From the NCBI GenBank assembly GCA_016713865.1, contig JADJOG010000051.1, forward strand, positions 1 to 45,199: a DNA stretch of 45,199 nucleotides, given 5' to 3'. This DNA is from Flavobacteriales bacterium. GTDB lineage: Bacteria; Bacteroidota; Bacteroidia; Flavobacteriales_F; PHOS-HE28. The position numbers were made by a program, and so were the translations under genes. This document shows positions 26,148 to 34,577 of the stretch, piece by piece. A model generated the notes under the pieces. It did no database searches. It had not been told where the DNA came from and saw nothing but the letters and a program-made list of their open reading frames with translations. Numbering within the stretch: the stretch's first letter is position 1; each line of letters begins with the position of its first letter.

Positions 26148-26151
26148 CGGC

Positions 26152-27378
26152 ATGAGTGACGATCGCATTTGGGATGTGGTGATCATTGGTGGCGGCATCG
26201 TTGGCGCGGCCACGTTGTACAAGTTGCAGGTGCGCTACCCGCAGTTCCGGATCCTTCTGCTGGAGAAGGAGCAGGAGTTGGCGCATCACCAGACCGGGAG
26301 CAATAGCGGCGTGATCCATAGCGGCATCTACTACAAGCCCGGCAGCTACAAGGCGAAGAACTGCGTCGATGGCCGTCGCGAGCTGGTGGCCTTCGCCAAG
26401 GAGCACGGCGTGAAGCACGACATCTGCGGCAAGCTCATCGTGGCCACTGATGCCTCGGAGCTTCCACGGCTCGACAAGATCCATGGCCACGGCATCGCCA
26501 ATGGCATCGAGGATATGCGGAAGGTGACCGCTGAAGAGGTCCGTGAGATTGAACCCCATTGCATTGGTATCGCCGGTCTTCATGTCGGCTGCACGGGCAT
26601 AATCGACTTCAAGGGGGCAACCAACACGATGGCGCGTTTGGCGCTCGCCCTTCAGCCAGAGAGCCGCGTGGCGCTTGCTGAAGAGTTCACCGGAATCGCA
26701 AGCTCGGATAGCGGCGTGCAGGTGCGCACGAGCAATGGCGTGCATCGCGCGCGCTTCGCCATTTTCTGCGGAGGCTTGCAGAGCGATCGGTTAGCCAAGG
26801 CCGATGGCGCTGCCGTGCAGGAGCGCATCGTTGGTTTCAGGGGCGATTACTACGACCTCACTGAGCAGGGCAAGCACAAGGTGAAGCATTTGATCTATCC
26901 CGTGCCCGATCCGCGCTTTCCATTCTTGGGCGTGCATTTCACGCGCATGACCGATGGCAGCATCGAATGCGGCCCCAATGCCGTGTTCACCTTCAAGCGC
27001 GAGGGTTATGGCCGAACGGATTTCGATTTGAAGGATACGATGGATGCGCTCACGTACGGCGGCACATGGAAGCTCTTCGCGCGCAATATGGGCTACGGGA
27101 TAAACGAGTACCGCCGCGCATTCAGCAAGCGGCTCTTCTTGAAGACGCTCCAGCGCTTGATCCCATCATTGACCATGGATGATATAGCGCCCGGCAGGGC
27201 AGGCGTGCGCGCCATGCTCTTGGGAACCGATGGCAACATGGTCGATGATTTCCGGATCGAGCGAATGGGCAATCGCATCCACGTGCTGAATGCACCCTCA
27301 CCGGCAGCTACGGCCGCCTTGGCCATTGGAGGCCACATTACCGAGATGGCCGCGCGCGAGTGGCGTCTGGGCTCCTAG
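26152..27378 (+). CDS. lhgO: L-2-hydroxyglutarate oxidase
   Basis: A 408-residue FAD enzyme oxidising L-2-hydroxyglutarate, a side product of malate and lactate dehydrogenases, back to 2-oxoglutarate. It has the dinucleotide fold VVIIGGGIVGAATLYKL, the family motif QTGSNSGVIHSGIYYKPGS, and a C-terminal FAD-contacting NAPSPAATAALAIGGHI. ATG 26152 (MSDDRIWD) is chosen, since the upstream in-frame codons lie inside the transporter gene. As a metabolite-repair enzyme it fits with the TCA genes of this window. Confidence 0.93.
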   Translation: MSDDRIWDVVIIGGGIVGAATLYKLQVRYPQFRILLLEKEQELAHHQTGSNSGVIHSGIYYKPGSYKAKNCVDGRRELVAFAKEHGVKHDICGKLIVATDASELPRLDKIHGHGIANGIEDMRKVTAEEVREIEPHCIGIAGLHVGCTGIIDFKGATNTMARLALALQPESRVALAEEFTGIASSDSGVQVRTSNGVHRARFAIFCGGLQSDRLAKADGAAVQERIVGFRGDYYDLTEQGKHKVKHLIYPVPDPRFPFLGVHFTRMTDGSIECGPNAVFTFKREGYGRTDFDLKDTMDALTYGGTWKLFARNMGYGINEYRRAFSKRLFLKTLQRLIPSLTMDDIAPGRAGVRAMLLGTDGNMVDDFRIERMGNRIHVLNAPSPAATAALAIGGHITEMAAREWRLGS

Positions 27379-27457
27379 GCTGCAGCGCCGAACAGAATCG
27401 GAACTATCACAAGGGGCAATTCGGGAATTCCGCGAAACGGTTTCGACAGCGAATAGC

Positions 27458-28000
27458 CTACCCGATGCGGTACTGCTCCTTCACCGCATCCCAGTCGAAG
27501 AGCATGTAGGCGAACAGCGAATTGAGGCGCTTGAGAACAATGGGGTTCGGGCTGCGCATGCCGCGGAAGTACTCGTCCTGATGCGGGAATAGGTCGTACT
27601 CAAGGAAAACGGCCTTGGCCATGGCGTACACCCAATTCTTGCTTGGTGCGTTCAGTCGCGCCATGCGGTCCTTCAATCGGCGCACCTCGTCCTCCACATC
27701 CGTGCATCCCATGCCCACGGCCTGCGCGAACTTCGAGATGGAAATGGCCTGAATGCGCTTATCGACGCCGGGCTCCATGGCGCGGTTCATCTCCATCAGG
27801 TTGGCCGTTAGCACGATTAGCAGGAAGCGCTGGTCGTCCTCATGGCTCAGGCCGGGCGAGGTCTCGAACTCTGGCGCCTCGTTCAGCTCATCCACGAAGA
27901 GGGGGAAGCCTTCAGCGCACAGGTCAAGCACCGCGCTCACGAACACATTCGCCAACTTATCCTCCGTGATCCTCTTCCTCCCGAACAGCGCCGTGATCAT
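27458..28000 (-). CDS. conserved Bacteroidota protein of unknown function
   Basis: A 180-residue, mostly helical, soluble protein without signal peptide. It begins MITALFGRKRITEDKLANVF and contains DDQRFLLIVLTANLMEMN and VDKRIQAISISKFAQAVG, a pattern I recall from uncharacterised proteins found across the phylum. Function unknown. It is convergent with lhgO (79 bp gap, nothing seen in it) and divergent from the DinB-like gene. Confidence 0.8.
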   Translation of the reverse strand: MITALFGRKRITEDKLANVFVSAVLDLCAEGFPLFVDELNEAPEFETSPGLSHEDDQRFLLIVLTANLMEMNRAMEPGVDKRIQAISISKFAQAVGMGCTDVEDEVRRLKDRMARLNAPSKNWVYAMAKAVFLEYDLFPHQDEYFRGMRSPNPIVLKRLNSLFAYMLFDWDAVKEQYRIG

Positions 28001-28092
28001 GCCATCTTTGGTTCCTGCGAAGATCCCATGCGCGCGAAGAGCGCGCTCGTATCCCTAGGGCGCGATTTCAACAAGGTTATCCACCCGTTACC

Positions 28093-28578
28093 ATGAACAC
28101 GGAGCTCATCCACGAGTATGCCGCCTACGGATTCTGGGCCAATGCGCGCTTCGTTGAGCGCCTTGGACGTGAGTCCGGCGCGGTGCTCGATGCCGCGGTT
28201 GCCAGCAGCTTTCCCTCGCTTCGCAAGACATTGCTGCACATCCGCGATGCCGAGAACGCTTGGACCTTGCGGCTCTTGGGCGAGCCGATGCGATGGCCAG
28301 CGGATACGAGCGAGGATATCGGCACGGTGCTGCCATTTACCAAGCGCTTCAAAGAGCTCGTGCAGAACTATTCGGTCAGTGACCTCGTTTCCGAACACAC
28401 TTACAAGGACCTCAAGGGTAACGCGCATGCATCACCCGCGTGGCGCATGATCATGCATTGCATCAACCACAGCACGCAGCACCGTGGGCAGGTGATCACC
28501 ATGATGCGGAACCTTGGCCTGGAAGAGATTCCGGCGAACGATTTGATCGTGTACCAGCGCGCGTTGCTTCGGCCCTGA
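28093..28578 (+). CDS. DinB-family protein
   Basis: A 161-residue four-helix protein of the DinB/YfiT metal-binding fold. The expected three His ligands are visible: one in TLLHIRDAENAWTLRLLGE (about residue 56) and two in HCINHSTQHRGQV (about 119-126). Members are often thiol-dependent transferases; the substrate is not predictable here. It is convergent with the SanA-like gene, 21 bp apart. Confidence 0.88.
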   Translation: MNTELIHEYAAYGFWANARFVERLGRESGAVLDAAVASSFPSLRKTLLHIRDAENAWTLRLLGEPMRWPADTSEDIGTVLPFTKRFKELVQNYSVSDLVSEHTYKDLKGNAHASPAWRMIMHCINHSTQHRGQVITMMRNLGLEEIPANDLIVYQRALLRP

Positions 28579-28599
28579 TGCATCTGCTGCGACGGCGCT

Positions 28600-29322
28600 T
28601 CAATCCATCACGTTCAACGAATCGGAACTGAGCTCACCGATTGATTCCGTCGAGTCAATGGATGCCGGTGGAATATGCACCGCATCACCCAAGAAGCGCG
28701 GCTGCGTGCCCATGAGCAGGTCGGAGAACACCTTCACGCGGGCCAGGCGCTCACGCAACCAAACGCGTATGCTCCACCAAGCTGGAGGATCGGGCGCGTT
28801 GAAGCCGACCGCATCGATGCCATGCTTGCGGGCTATGAACACCGCACGCTCGTTGTGGAAGCGCTGGCTGATGATCGTGAAGCTGCCCTGGCCGAAGACC
28901 TCCTTCGCACGCACCACGGAATCCAATGTGCGGAAGCCCGCGAAATCGAGGGTGATCCTGGTGCTATCGATACCAGCGGCGAGCAGGGCGCGGCGCATCT
29001 GGCGTGGCTCATTGTAGCTGAGCGTGCCATTGTCGCCGCTAACAAGCAAGTGCTTCACTTTTCCCGCGCGGTAGAGTGCCACGGCCGATTCGATCCGGTG
29101 CTTGAAGAAGAGATTGGTGCCGCCTCCGCGCGCGCGGTCCGACGTGCCTAACACGAGGCCTACCTCATTCGTCGGGATCGACTCGATGGAATCGTGCAGT
29201 TGGTCTTTCGTGCTCCTGCGGATGATCAGGTCGCATGATACTAGCGCGACGAAGACGAGGCCAGCGGCGATCACCGCGCGAGCTGCCCAACGACGGAGCA
29301 AGAGACGGCGTCCGGTTTCCAT
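28600..29322 (-). CDS. SanA/YdcF-family (DUF218) membrane-anchored protein
   Basis: A 240-residue protein with one N-terminal transmembrane segment (about 14-32) and a DUF218 domain. Family motifs seen are VGLVLGTSDRARGGGTNLFFKHRIE, split here as VGLVLGTSDR and FFKHRIESAVALYRAGK, then LLVSGDNG and ISQRFHNERAVFIARKHGI. E. coli SanA affects envelope permeability to vancomycin at high temperature; the chemical role is unknown. The C-terminal tail (last 25 residues) is acidic and Ser-rich. It is followed at 29355 by purB transcribed the same way. Confidence 0.85.
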   Translation of the reverse strand: METGRRLLLRRWAARAVIAAGLVFVALVSCDLIIRRSTKDQLHDSIESIPTNEVGLVLGTSDRARGGGTNLFFKHRIESAVALYRAGKVKHLLVSGDNGTLSYNEPRQMRRALLAAGIDSTRITLDFAGFRTLDSVVRAKEVFGQGSFTIISQRFHNERAVFIARKHGIDAVGFNAPDPPAWWSIRVWLRERLARVKVFSDLLMGTQPRFLGDAVHIPPASIDSTESIGELSSDSLNVMD

Positions 29323-29354
29323 GGTGGATCAACGCAGCTTGCCGTAGCGCATTG

Positions 29355-30722
29355 CTAGGGCATGACGCGAGCGAGCAGGTCGATGCCGGTGTAGTTGCGC
29401 GGGGAAAGTGATTTCAACTGCGCCTTCAGCGCAGCGTCGATCGTGAGTCCATCGATGAATGCGTGCATATCCTCCTTCGTGATCCGCTCCTTGCCGCGCG
29501 TCAGTTCCTTCAGGGCTTCGTAGGGCTGCGGATATCCAGCACGCCGAAGTATGGTCTGTATGCCCTCTGCCACCACCGGCCACTGCGCATCCAGATCGCG
29601 CTCGAGGGCCGGCGCATTGAGCAGCAGCTTATCGATGCCCTTGCCGATGCTCTCGATGGCGAGCACGCTGTGGGCCATGGGAACGCCGATGTTGCGCGTG
29701 ACGGTGCTATCGGTGAGGTCGCGCTGCAAGCGGCTCACCGGGAGCTTCTCGCTCAGGTGGCCAAGGATCGCGTTCGCGATACCGAGGTTGCCTTCGGCAT
29801 TCTCGAAGTCGATCGGATTCACCTTGTGCGGCATGGCGCTGCTGCCCACCTCGCCGGCCTTTGTGCGCTGGCGGAAATAGTCGAGGCTGATGTAATGCCA
29901 GAGGTCGCGGCTGAGGTCGATCAGGATCGTGTTCACCCGGCGGAATGCGTCGAAGAGAGCTGCGAGGTTATCGTAGTGATCGATCTGCGTGGTGAATTGC
30001 TGGCGCTTCAGACCGAGCCGCGTTTCCAGGAACCGGTCGGAAAGCTTCACCCAATCGAGCTCAGGATACGCCGCATGATGGGCGTTGAAGTTGCCGGTCG
30101 CTCCACCGAATTTCCCGGTGAAAGGCACATCACGTAGGAGCCTAAGTTGCTGGTCGAGCCGCTCAACGAACACCTGCAGTTCTTTACCCAAGCGTGTGGG
30201 CGAAGCGGGCTGGCCATGCGTGCGCGCGAGCATGGGTATCTGCGACCATTCCAAGGCAAGGCCATGCAGGCGGTCGCGCAGGCCGACAATCGCGGGCAGG
30301 TATGAGGTGCTCACGAAATCCTTGATCAGCAGGGGGAGCGCCGTGTTGTTCACGTCCTGGCTCGTGAGCGCGAAATGGACGAACTCCTGCTGCTGCTTCA
30401 GCCCCGCCTCTTCCAGCAGGCCTTTCAGGAAATACTCCACGGCCTTCACGTCGTGATTGGTCACCTTCTCGATGTCCTTGATGCGCTGCGCATCGCTGGT
30501 GCTCAGCTGTTCGATGCGCGCGCGGATGGCCTTCAGCGGGCCGAGGCTCGTGCCGGCGAGCTCAGGCAGCGGCACGGTGCAGAGGAACTCGAAGTACTCC
30601 AGCTCCACCAGCAGGCGGTAGCGCATGAGGGCCTGCTCGCTGAACCAGGCCGAAAGTGCGCGCGTGCGGTCGTGGTATCGCCCATCGATGGGGGAGATGG
30701 CAGAGAGGGCATCGAGGTCCAT
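29355..30722 (-). CDS. purB: adenylosuccinate lyase
   Basis: A 455-residue enzyme of purine synthesis, cleaving SAICAR and adenylosuccinate to release fumarate. It is the longer PurB type: N-terminal SAISPIDGRYHDRT, TSQDVNNTALPLL with catalytic residues, RTHGQPASPTRLGKE with the catalytic His, and the signature loop SSAMPHKVNPIDFENAEGN. ATG 30722 is chosen: it is 16 bases after a perfect TACCTTTG and matches the conserved start; the upstream in-frame extension overlaps the divergent gene. Confidence 0.97.
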   Translation of the reverse strand: MDLDALSAISPIDGRYHDRTRALSAWFSEQALMRYRLLVELEYFEFLCTVPLPELAGTSLGPLKAIRARIEQLSTSDAQRIKDIEKVTNHDVKAVEYFLKGLLEEAGLKQQQEFVHFALTSQDVNNTALPLLIKDFVSTSYLPAIVGLRDRLHGLALEWSQIPMLARTHGQPASPTRLGKELQVFVERLDQQLRLLRDVPFTGKFGGATGNFNAHHAAYPELDWVKLSDRFLETRLGLKRQQFTTQIDHYDNLAALFDAFRRVNTILIDLSRDLWHYISLDYFRQRTKAGEVGSSAMPHKVNPIDFENAEGNLGIANAILGHLSEKLPVSRLQRDLTDSTVTRNIGVPMAHSVLAIESIGKGIDKLLLNAPALERDLDAQWPVVAEGIQTILRRAGYPQPYEALKELTRGKERITKEDMHAFIDGLTIDAALKAQLKSLSPRNYTGIDLLARVMP

Positions 30723-30738
30723 GCGGTGTGATGAACGG

Positions 30739-30746
30739 CAAAGGTA
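30739..30746 (-). promoter_or_regulatory. -7 element for purB
   Basis: On minus it reads TACCTTTG, a perfect TAnnTTTG, 16 bases before the ATG. Confidence 0.6.
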
Positions 30747-30762
30747 GCCCGTGCCTCTCGCG

Positions 30763-30770
30763 CATCTTTG
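30763..30770 (+). promoter_or_regulatory. -7-like element for the EI24 gene
   Basis: CATCTTTG ends 10 bases before the ATG at 30781. It is back to back with the purB element, so the two promoters share 58 bp of divergent DNA. Confidence 0.45.
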
Positions 30771-30780
30771 TCCTTTCCGC

Positions 30781-31572
30781 ATGCGGTACTTCGGTCTCGG
30801 CCTCAACGGCTTCTTCAGCGCTTTCGGCTTCTGCTTCCGGCATGGGCTGTGGTGGATGTTCCTCGTTCCCATCGCGCTGTGGGCGCTTCTCGCCTACGGC
30901 ATGTTCCATGGGCTGGAGGCTTTGACCGAGTCGCTGAGCGCATGGGCTTCGGGATACCTGGAGATCCCGCTCGATGCCGAGGAGGCATCGTGGTGGGCAG
31001 ATGTGAAAGCATGGATCAATGGGGCGCGCGATGCGATCGTCCGCTGGATCCTCCGCATCGCGATCGGCTACGTGCTGCTCGTGGCGAATAAGTACATCGT
31101 GCTTGTGCTGTTGTCGCCCTTGCTGGCGTATGCGAGCGAGGTGGCGGAGGAGAAGCTCACCGGCCGCGTTTTCCCGTTCAGCTTCGGCCAGTTGATGAAG
31201 GATGCGTTTCGAGGGGCATTGATCGCTGCTCGCAATGGGATGCTGGAGATGAGCATCACCATCGTCATCTGGATCGCTTCCTTGTTGCTGCCGATCATAA
31301 CGCCAATCAGCTTCATCCTGCTCTTCCTGGTCTCTTCGTACTTCTATGGCTTCAGCATGTTCGATTACGTGCACGAGCGTCGCAGGATGCGCATCGGCGA
31401 GAGCACGCGCGCGGTGAACAGCCAGCTGGGCGCGGTAATGGCCAACGGCATGTGCTTCAGCCTGCTCATGAAGATTCCGCTCATCGGGCTGATGCTGGCA
31501 CCGGTGATGGCGAGCGTGGGTGCTTCGATCGCGGTGTTGCGCAAAGAAGGCACAGCGCTGTCTCGCGCTTGA
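30781..31572 (+). CDS. EI24/CysZ-like integral membrane protein
   Basis: A 263-residue polytopic membrane protein. The segments FRHGLWWMFLVPIALWALLA, LLSPLLAYASEVAEEKLTG and FYGFSMFDYVHERRRMRIGE match the EI24 domain, which includes the sulfate transporter CysZ. The actual substrate is not known. ATG 30781 is chosen because the upstream extension lacks membrane character and precedes the promoter element. It is followed by a strong terminator. Confidence 0.85.
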   Translation: MRYFGLGLNGFFSAFGFCFRHGLWWMFLVPIALWALLAYGMFHGLEALTESLSAWASGYLEIPLDAEEASWWADVKAWINGARDAIVRWILRIAIGYVLLVANKYIVLVLLSPLLAYASEVAEEKLTGRVFPFSFGQLMKDAFRGALIAARNGMLEMSITIVIWIASLLLPIITPISFILLFLVSSYFYGFSMFDYVHERRRMRIGESTRAVNSQLGAVMANGMCFSLLMKIPLIGLMLAPVMASVGASIAVLRKEGTALSRA

Positions 31573-31585
31573 ACGCCAGAAAGCA

Positions 31586-31611
31586 GAAGAGGGGGCCGAA
31601 GCCCCCTCTTC
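31586..31611. terminator. hairpin terminator shared by EI24 and S46 genes
   Basis: GAAGAGGGGGC at 31586-31596 and GCCCCCTCTTC at 31601-31611 form a perfect 11-bp stem with a CGAA loop between two convergent genes. T-runs on either side are weak. Confidence 0.75.
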
Positions 31612-31626
31612 CAGAATGCGTGTTGC

Positions 31627-33855
31627 TTATTTCTTCCCAGCAGGCTTCTTGGCCGGTACAGGTGCAGGAGGCGGGATCTCAGCCTTGGGCTCCTCTTTCG
31701 GCTTAGCCATCACCGAGGTCATCTCATCAACGAGATGCTTGGCGCCGCCCACCTTCTCGATGCACCAGAGCACGTAGCGGATATCGACGCTGATGGTGCG
31801 TTGCAGCTCCGGCTCGAAAGCGATATCGCCGCTCATGGCTTCCCAATTGCCGTCGAACGCGATGCCGATGAGCTCTCCATTGCCGTTGATCACCGGGCTG
31901 CCGCTGTTGCCGCCGGTGATGTCGTTGTTGCTGATGAAGCATACGATCAGCTCACCATTCTCATCAGCGAAGCGGCCATAGTCCTTCTTCACGAGCAACT
32001 CTTTCTGCTTGGCCGGCACGATGAACTCATCGTTGGTGGGGTCCTCTTTCTCCAGGATGCCCTTCGCGGTGGTCACATGGTGGTAGAACGCGCCGTCCAT
32101 AGGCACATAGCTGCCCACGGTGCCGTAGGTGAGGCGCATGGTGCTGTTGGCATTGGGGTACCAGCTCTTGTTGGGTTCCATCTCGCGCATGGCGGCCACC
32201 ATCAAGCGATAGCCCTTTTCGGTATCTGCTTCACTTGCCCCAACAGCGGGTCCGATGATGTTGCGCCAATGGTTCAAGCAGCTCTCGCTGGCCTGCCAAC
32301 CGAGATCCTTCTGAAGCGCTTTCAGCGATGGTTTGGCCAAGAAGGCGTCTAGTCTCTTCCTGTCCGTGAGGATGCTGGTGGCGAATACGCTCTTTGCCCA
32401 CGCGGCCGTATTGCCCTTGAATTTCTTGTCGATGGTGGCCATCACGCTGGGCTGAAGGTCGCGCTCCACATCGTTGCGGATCAGCTCGAACATGGCCGCG
32501 GTGATCTTCTCGTCGGTGGCGGCATTGAAGTCCTTCCAATGCTCCTCTGTCATGGCCTGTGTCTGTGCAACAGCGGCGCTGATCTTCGCCGCGTCCTTGG
32601 CATCGGCCTCCAAGGCTGCCTTCAATCCGAGCAGGCGGAATCCGAGGGTGATCGTCTCGCTGCCGAACGCCGCCTCCTGCATGTAGGTGCTGGCCTTCTC
32701 GAATTTGGCGCGCTCGGTATAGCCGCGCTGCAGCAGGTTGACGACCTCGCCGTATTGCTGCTTCCGCTTGGCATCGGCCGATACCCAAGCCATCAATGCC
32801 TCCTCTTGCGCTTTCTTCTTATCGTATACGCGTAGGCGCTTAAGGCCGCGCTGCTGTCCGATGAAGTACTTCCAGTAGTTGCTCACCTGCGCGTACTTGC
32901 TCGCATATTGGATGCGCACCTGGTCGCTGGCATCCATGTCCTGTTTCATGAGCTCGAGTTTCTTGCCACGGATCTTCACGCGGCTGGGCTGCTCAATGTC
33001 GAGGGGCCAGCTTCACGCCGTGGCTGCTCAGGAAGCGGTCGGTGCTCCGGGGTAGCCCATCACCATCGCGAAGTCGCCCTCCTTCACGCCGGCAACGCTC
33101 ACGGGGAAGTGGTGCGCGGGCTTGAAGGGGATGTTAGCATCGCTGGGGTCGGCAGGCTCGCCATCAGGGCCCGTGTACACGCGGAAGAGGCAGAAGTCGC
33201 CGGTGTGGCGCGGCCACATCCAGTTGTCGGTATCGCCGCCGAACTTGCCGATGGCGCTCGGGGGCACGCCAACCAGGCGCACATCGCGGTAGGTCTTGTA
33301 CACGAAGAGGTAGAACTCATTGCCCTCGAACATCACCTTGAAGTCGGCGCTGAGCCCGTTGGCCTTGCCCACGGCATCTTTGAGCTTGGCAGCGACCTCC
33401 TGGATCTTCGCGCTGCGGTCATCCTCGCTCATGCCATCGTTCAGTTCGGCCATCACTTCGGCGGTCACATCATCAATGCGCTGCAAGAAGCTCACGTTGA
33501 AGCCAGCGGGCATTTCGTCCTTGCGGGATTTAGCATAGAAGCCATTGGTGAGGTAGTCGTTCTCCACGCTGCTGAGGCCCTGCACAGCATCATAGCCGCA
33601 GTGGTGGTTGGTGAGGAAGAGGCCCTCGGCGCTTACCATCTCGCCGCTGCAGAAGCCACGGCCCAAGCGCACCACGGCGTCCTTGATGCCGCTGCGGTTG
33701 ATGGCGTAGATGTCATCCGCGGTGAGCTTGAATCCGAGCTTCTGCATCTCGGCTTCGTTCACCTGCTTGAGCTTGGTGAGCAGCCACATGCCTTCGTGGG
33801 CTGAGGCGGAGAATGTCACCAGCGCGGCGACGAGCAGTGAAAGGAACTTCTTCAT
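31627..33855 (-). CDS. S46 dipeptidyl-peptidase (DPP7-like), frame-broken
   Basis: A secreted serine exopeptidase of about 740 residues releasing dipeptides in the periplasm. ATG 33855 gives a signal peptide (MKKFLSLLVAALVTFSASAH). The catalytic His region FLTNHHCGYDAVQG is at about residues 80-92, and the Ser region is GGNSGSPVINGNGELIG followed by FDGNWEAMSGDI. The residue 18 after the Ser is Gly (FDGNW), as in DPP7; DPP11 has Arg there for acidic P1. So hydrophobic P1 preference is expected. Two compensating one-base indels near 33039 and 33003 split the frame; the text between them (STDRFLSSHGVKL) is conserved, suggesting sequence error. The C-terminus is Lys/Pro/Ala-rich. Confidence 0.92.
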
Positions 33856-33904
33856 GCGTGTGTTAAGGGTTTGGCCCGGTTGGGCTAGGCCGTTTGAGGG
33901 GCGC

Positions 33905-33912
33905 CAAATGTA
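33905..33912 (-). promoter_or_regulatory. -7 element for the S46 peptidase gene
   Basis: On minus it reads TACATTTG, a perfect TAnnTTTG, leaving a leader of about 45 bases. Confidence 0.55.
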
Positions 33913-33972
33913 GCCGGATGGTGCGTAGTTGAAGAGACCGCTAGGGACAGGCCGCAAGAGCTGTGACCAAGG

Positions 33973-34503
33973 TCACCGGTCGCTGGCAACGGGCTTCCAA
34001 TCGAGGGGCAGCAGCAACTCTTCGATGTAAGCGACCAGCTGCTTGAAGGCGGCGGGCTGGCCCACCCGGCCGAGCACCTGTTTGGGCTTGCCGCCGAGAT
34101 CCAGGCGAAGCACGGTAGATGGGAGGTCCGTCACCTCAGCATCGTACTTGTCGTCCATCTGCCTGAATCCGAGCTCCTCTGCTTTGGCTCTGATCAACTT
34201 GATGGATTCCTGCGGCACCGTTGCGGTGTGGGCGCCCATGAGTTCCACGTTCCCCCGACCGGTATAGGTGGCACTTCCATCGGTTTTGACCTCGAGCCGA
34301 TAGGCCTTGCACATGCCGAAGCAAGGCGTGCGCTCTAAGTAGAGGAAGAGCCCATCGGATTTGTTGTTGCTGCCTGAGCCAGGGGCGATGTCGGCATCCG
34401 ATGCGCTCGCGGGCTGCGGCGCTGGCTCCGGGGTTACGGCTTTCTTGCTGCTGTTGCACGCCATGGCGATGGCGGCGATGGCGATGATGATCAGGTGCTT
34501 CAT
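33973..34503 (-). CDS. DUF6438-domain lipoprotein
   Basis: A 176-residue lipoprotein. The signal peptide ends AMAC (Cys16). A Pro/Ala/Ser linker follows to about residue 45. The domain begins LFLYLERTPCFGMCKAYRLE and continues KTDGSATYTGRGNVE, the CFGxC motif and strand pattern of DUF6438. Function unknown. It lies between yidC and the S46 peptidase on the same strand, with 74 bp and 117 bp gaps, and may be separately transcribed. Confidence 0.85.
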   Translation of the reverse strand: MKHLIIIAIAAIAMACNSSKKAVTPEPAPQPASASDADIAPGSGSNNKSDGLFLYLERTPCFGMCKAYRLEVKTDGSATYTGRGNVELMGAHTATVPQESIKLIRAKAEELGFRQMDDKYDAEVTDLPSTVLRLDLGGKPKQVLGRVGQPAAFKQLVAYIEELLLPLDWKPVASDR

Positions 34504-34577
34504 GGGCTGGACGGATTACGAATGTCGTGCCTGAAGTTCGTCGTTGGCTTGTTCAACCCGAAGGACGCCGGTCTCGC

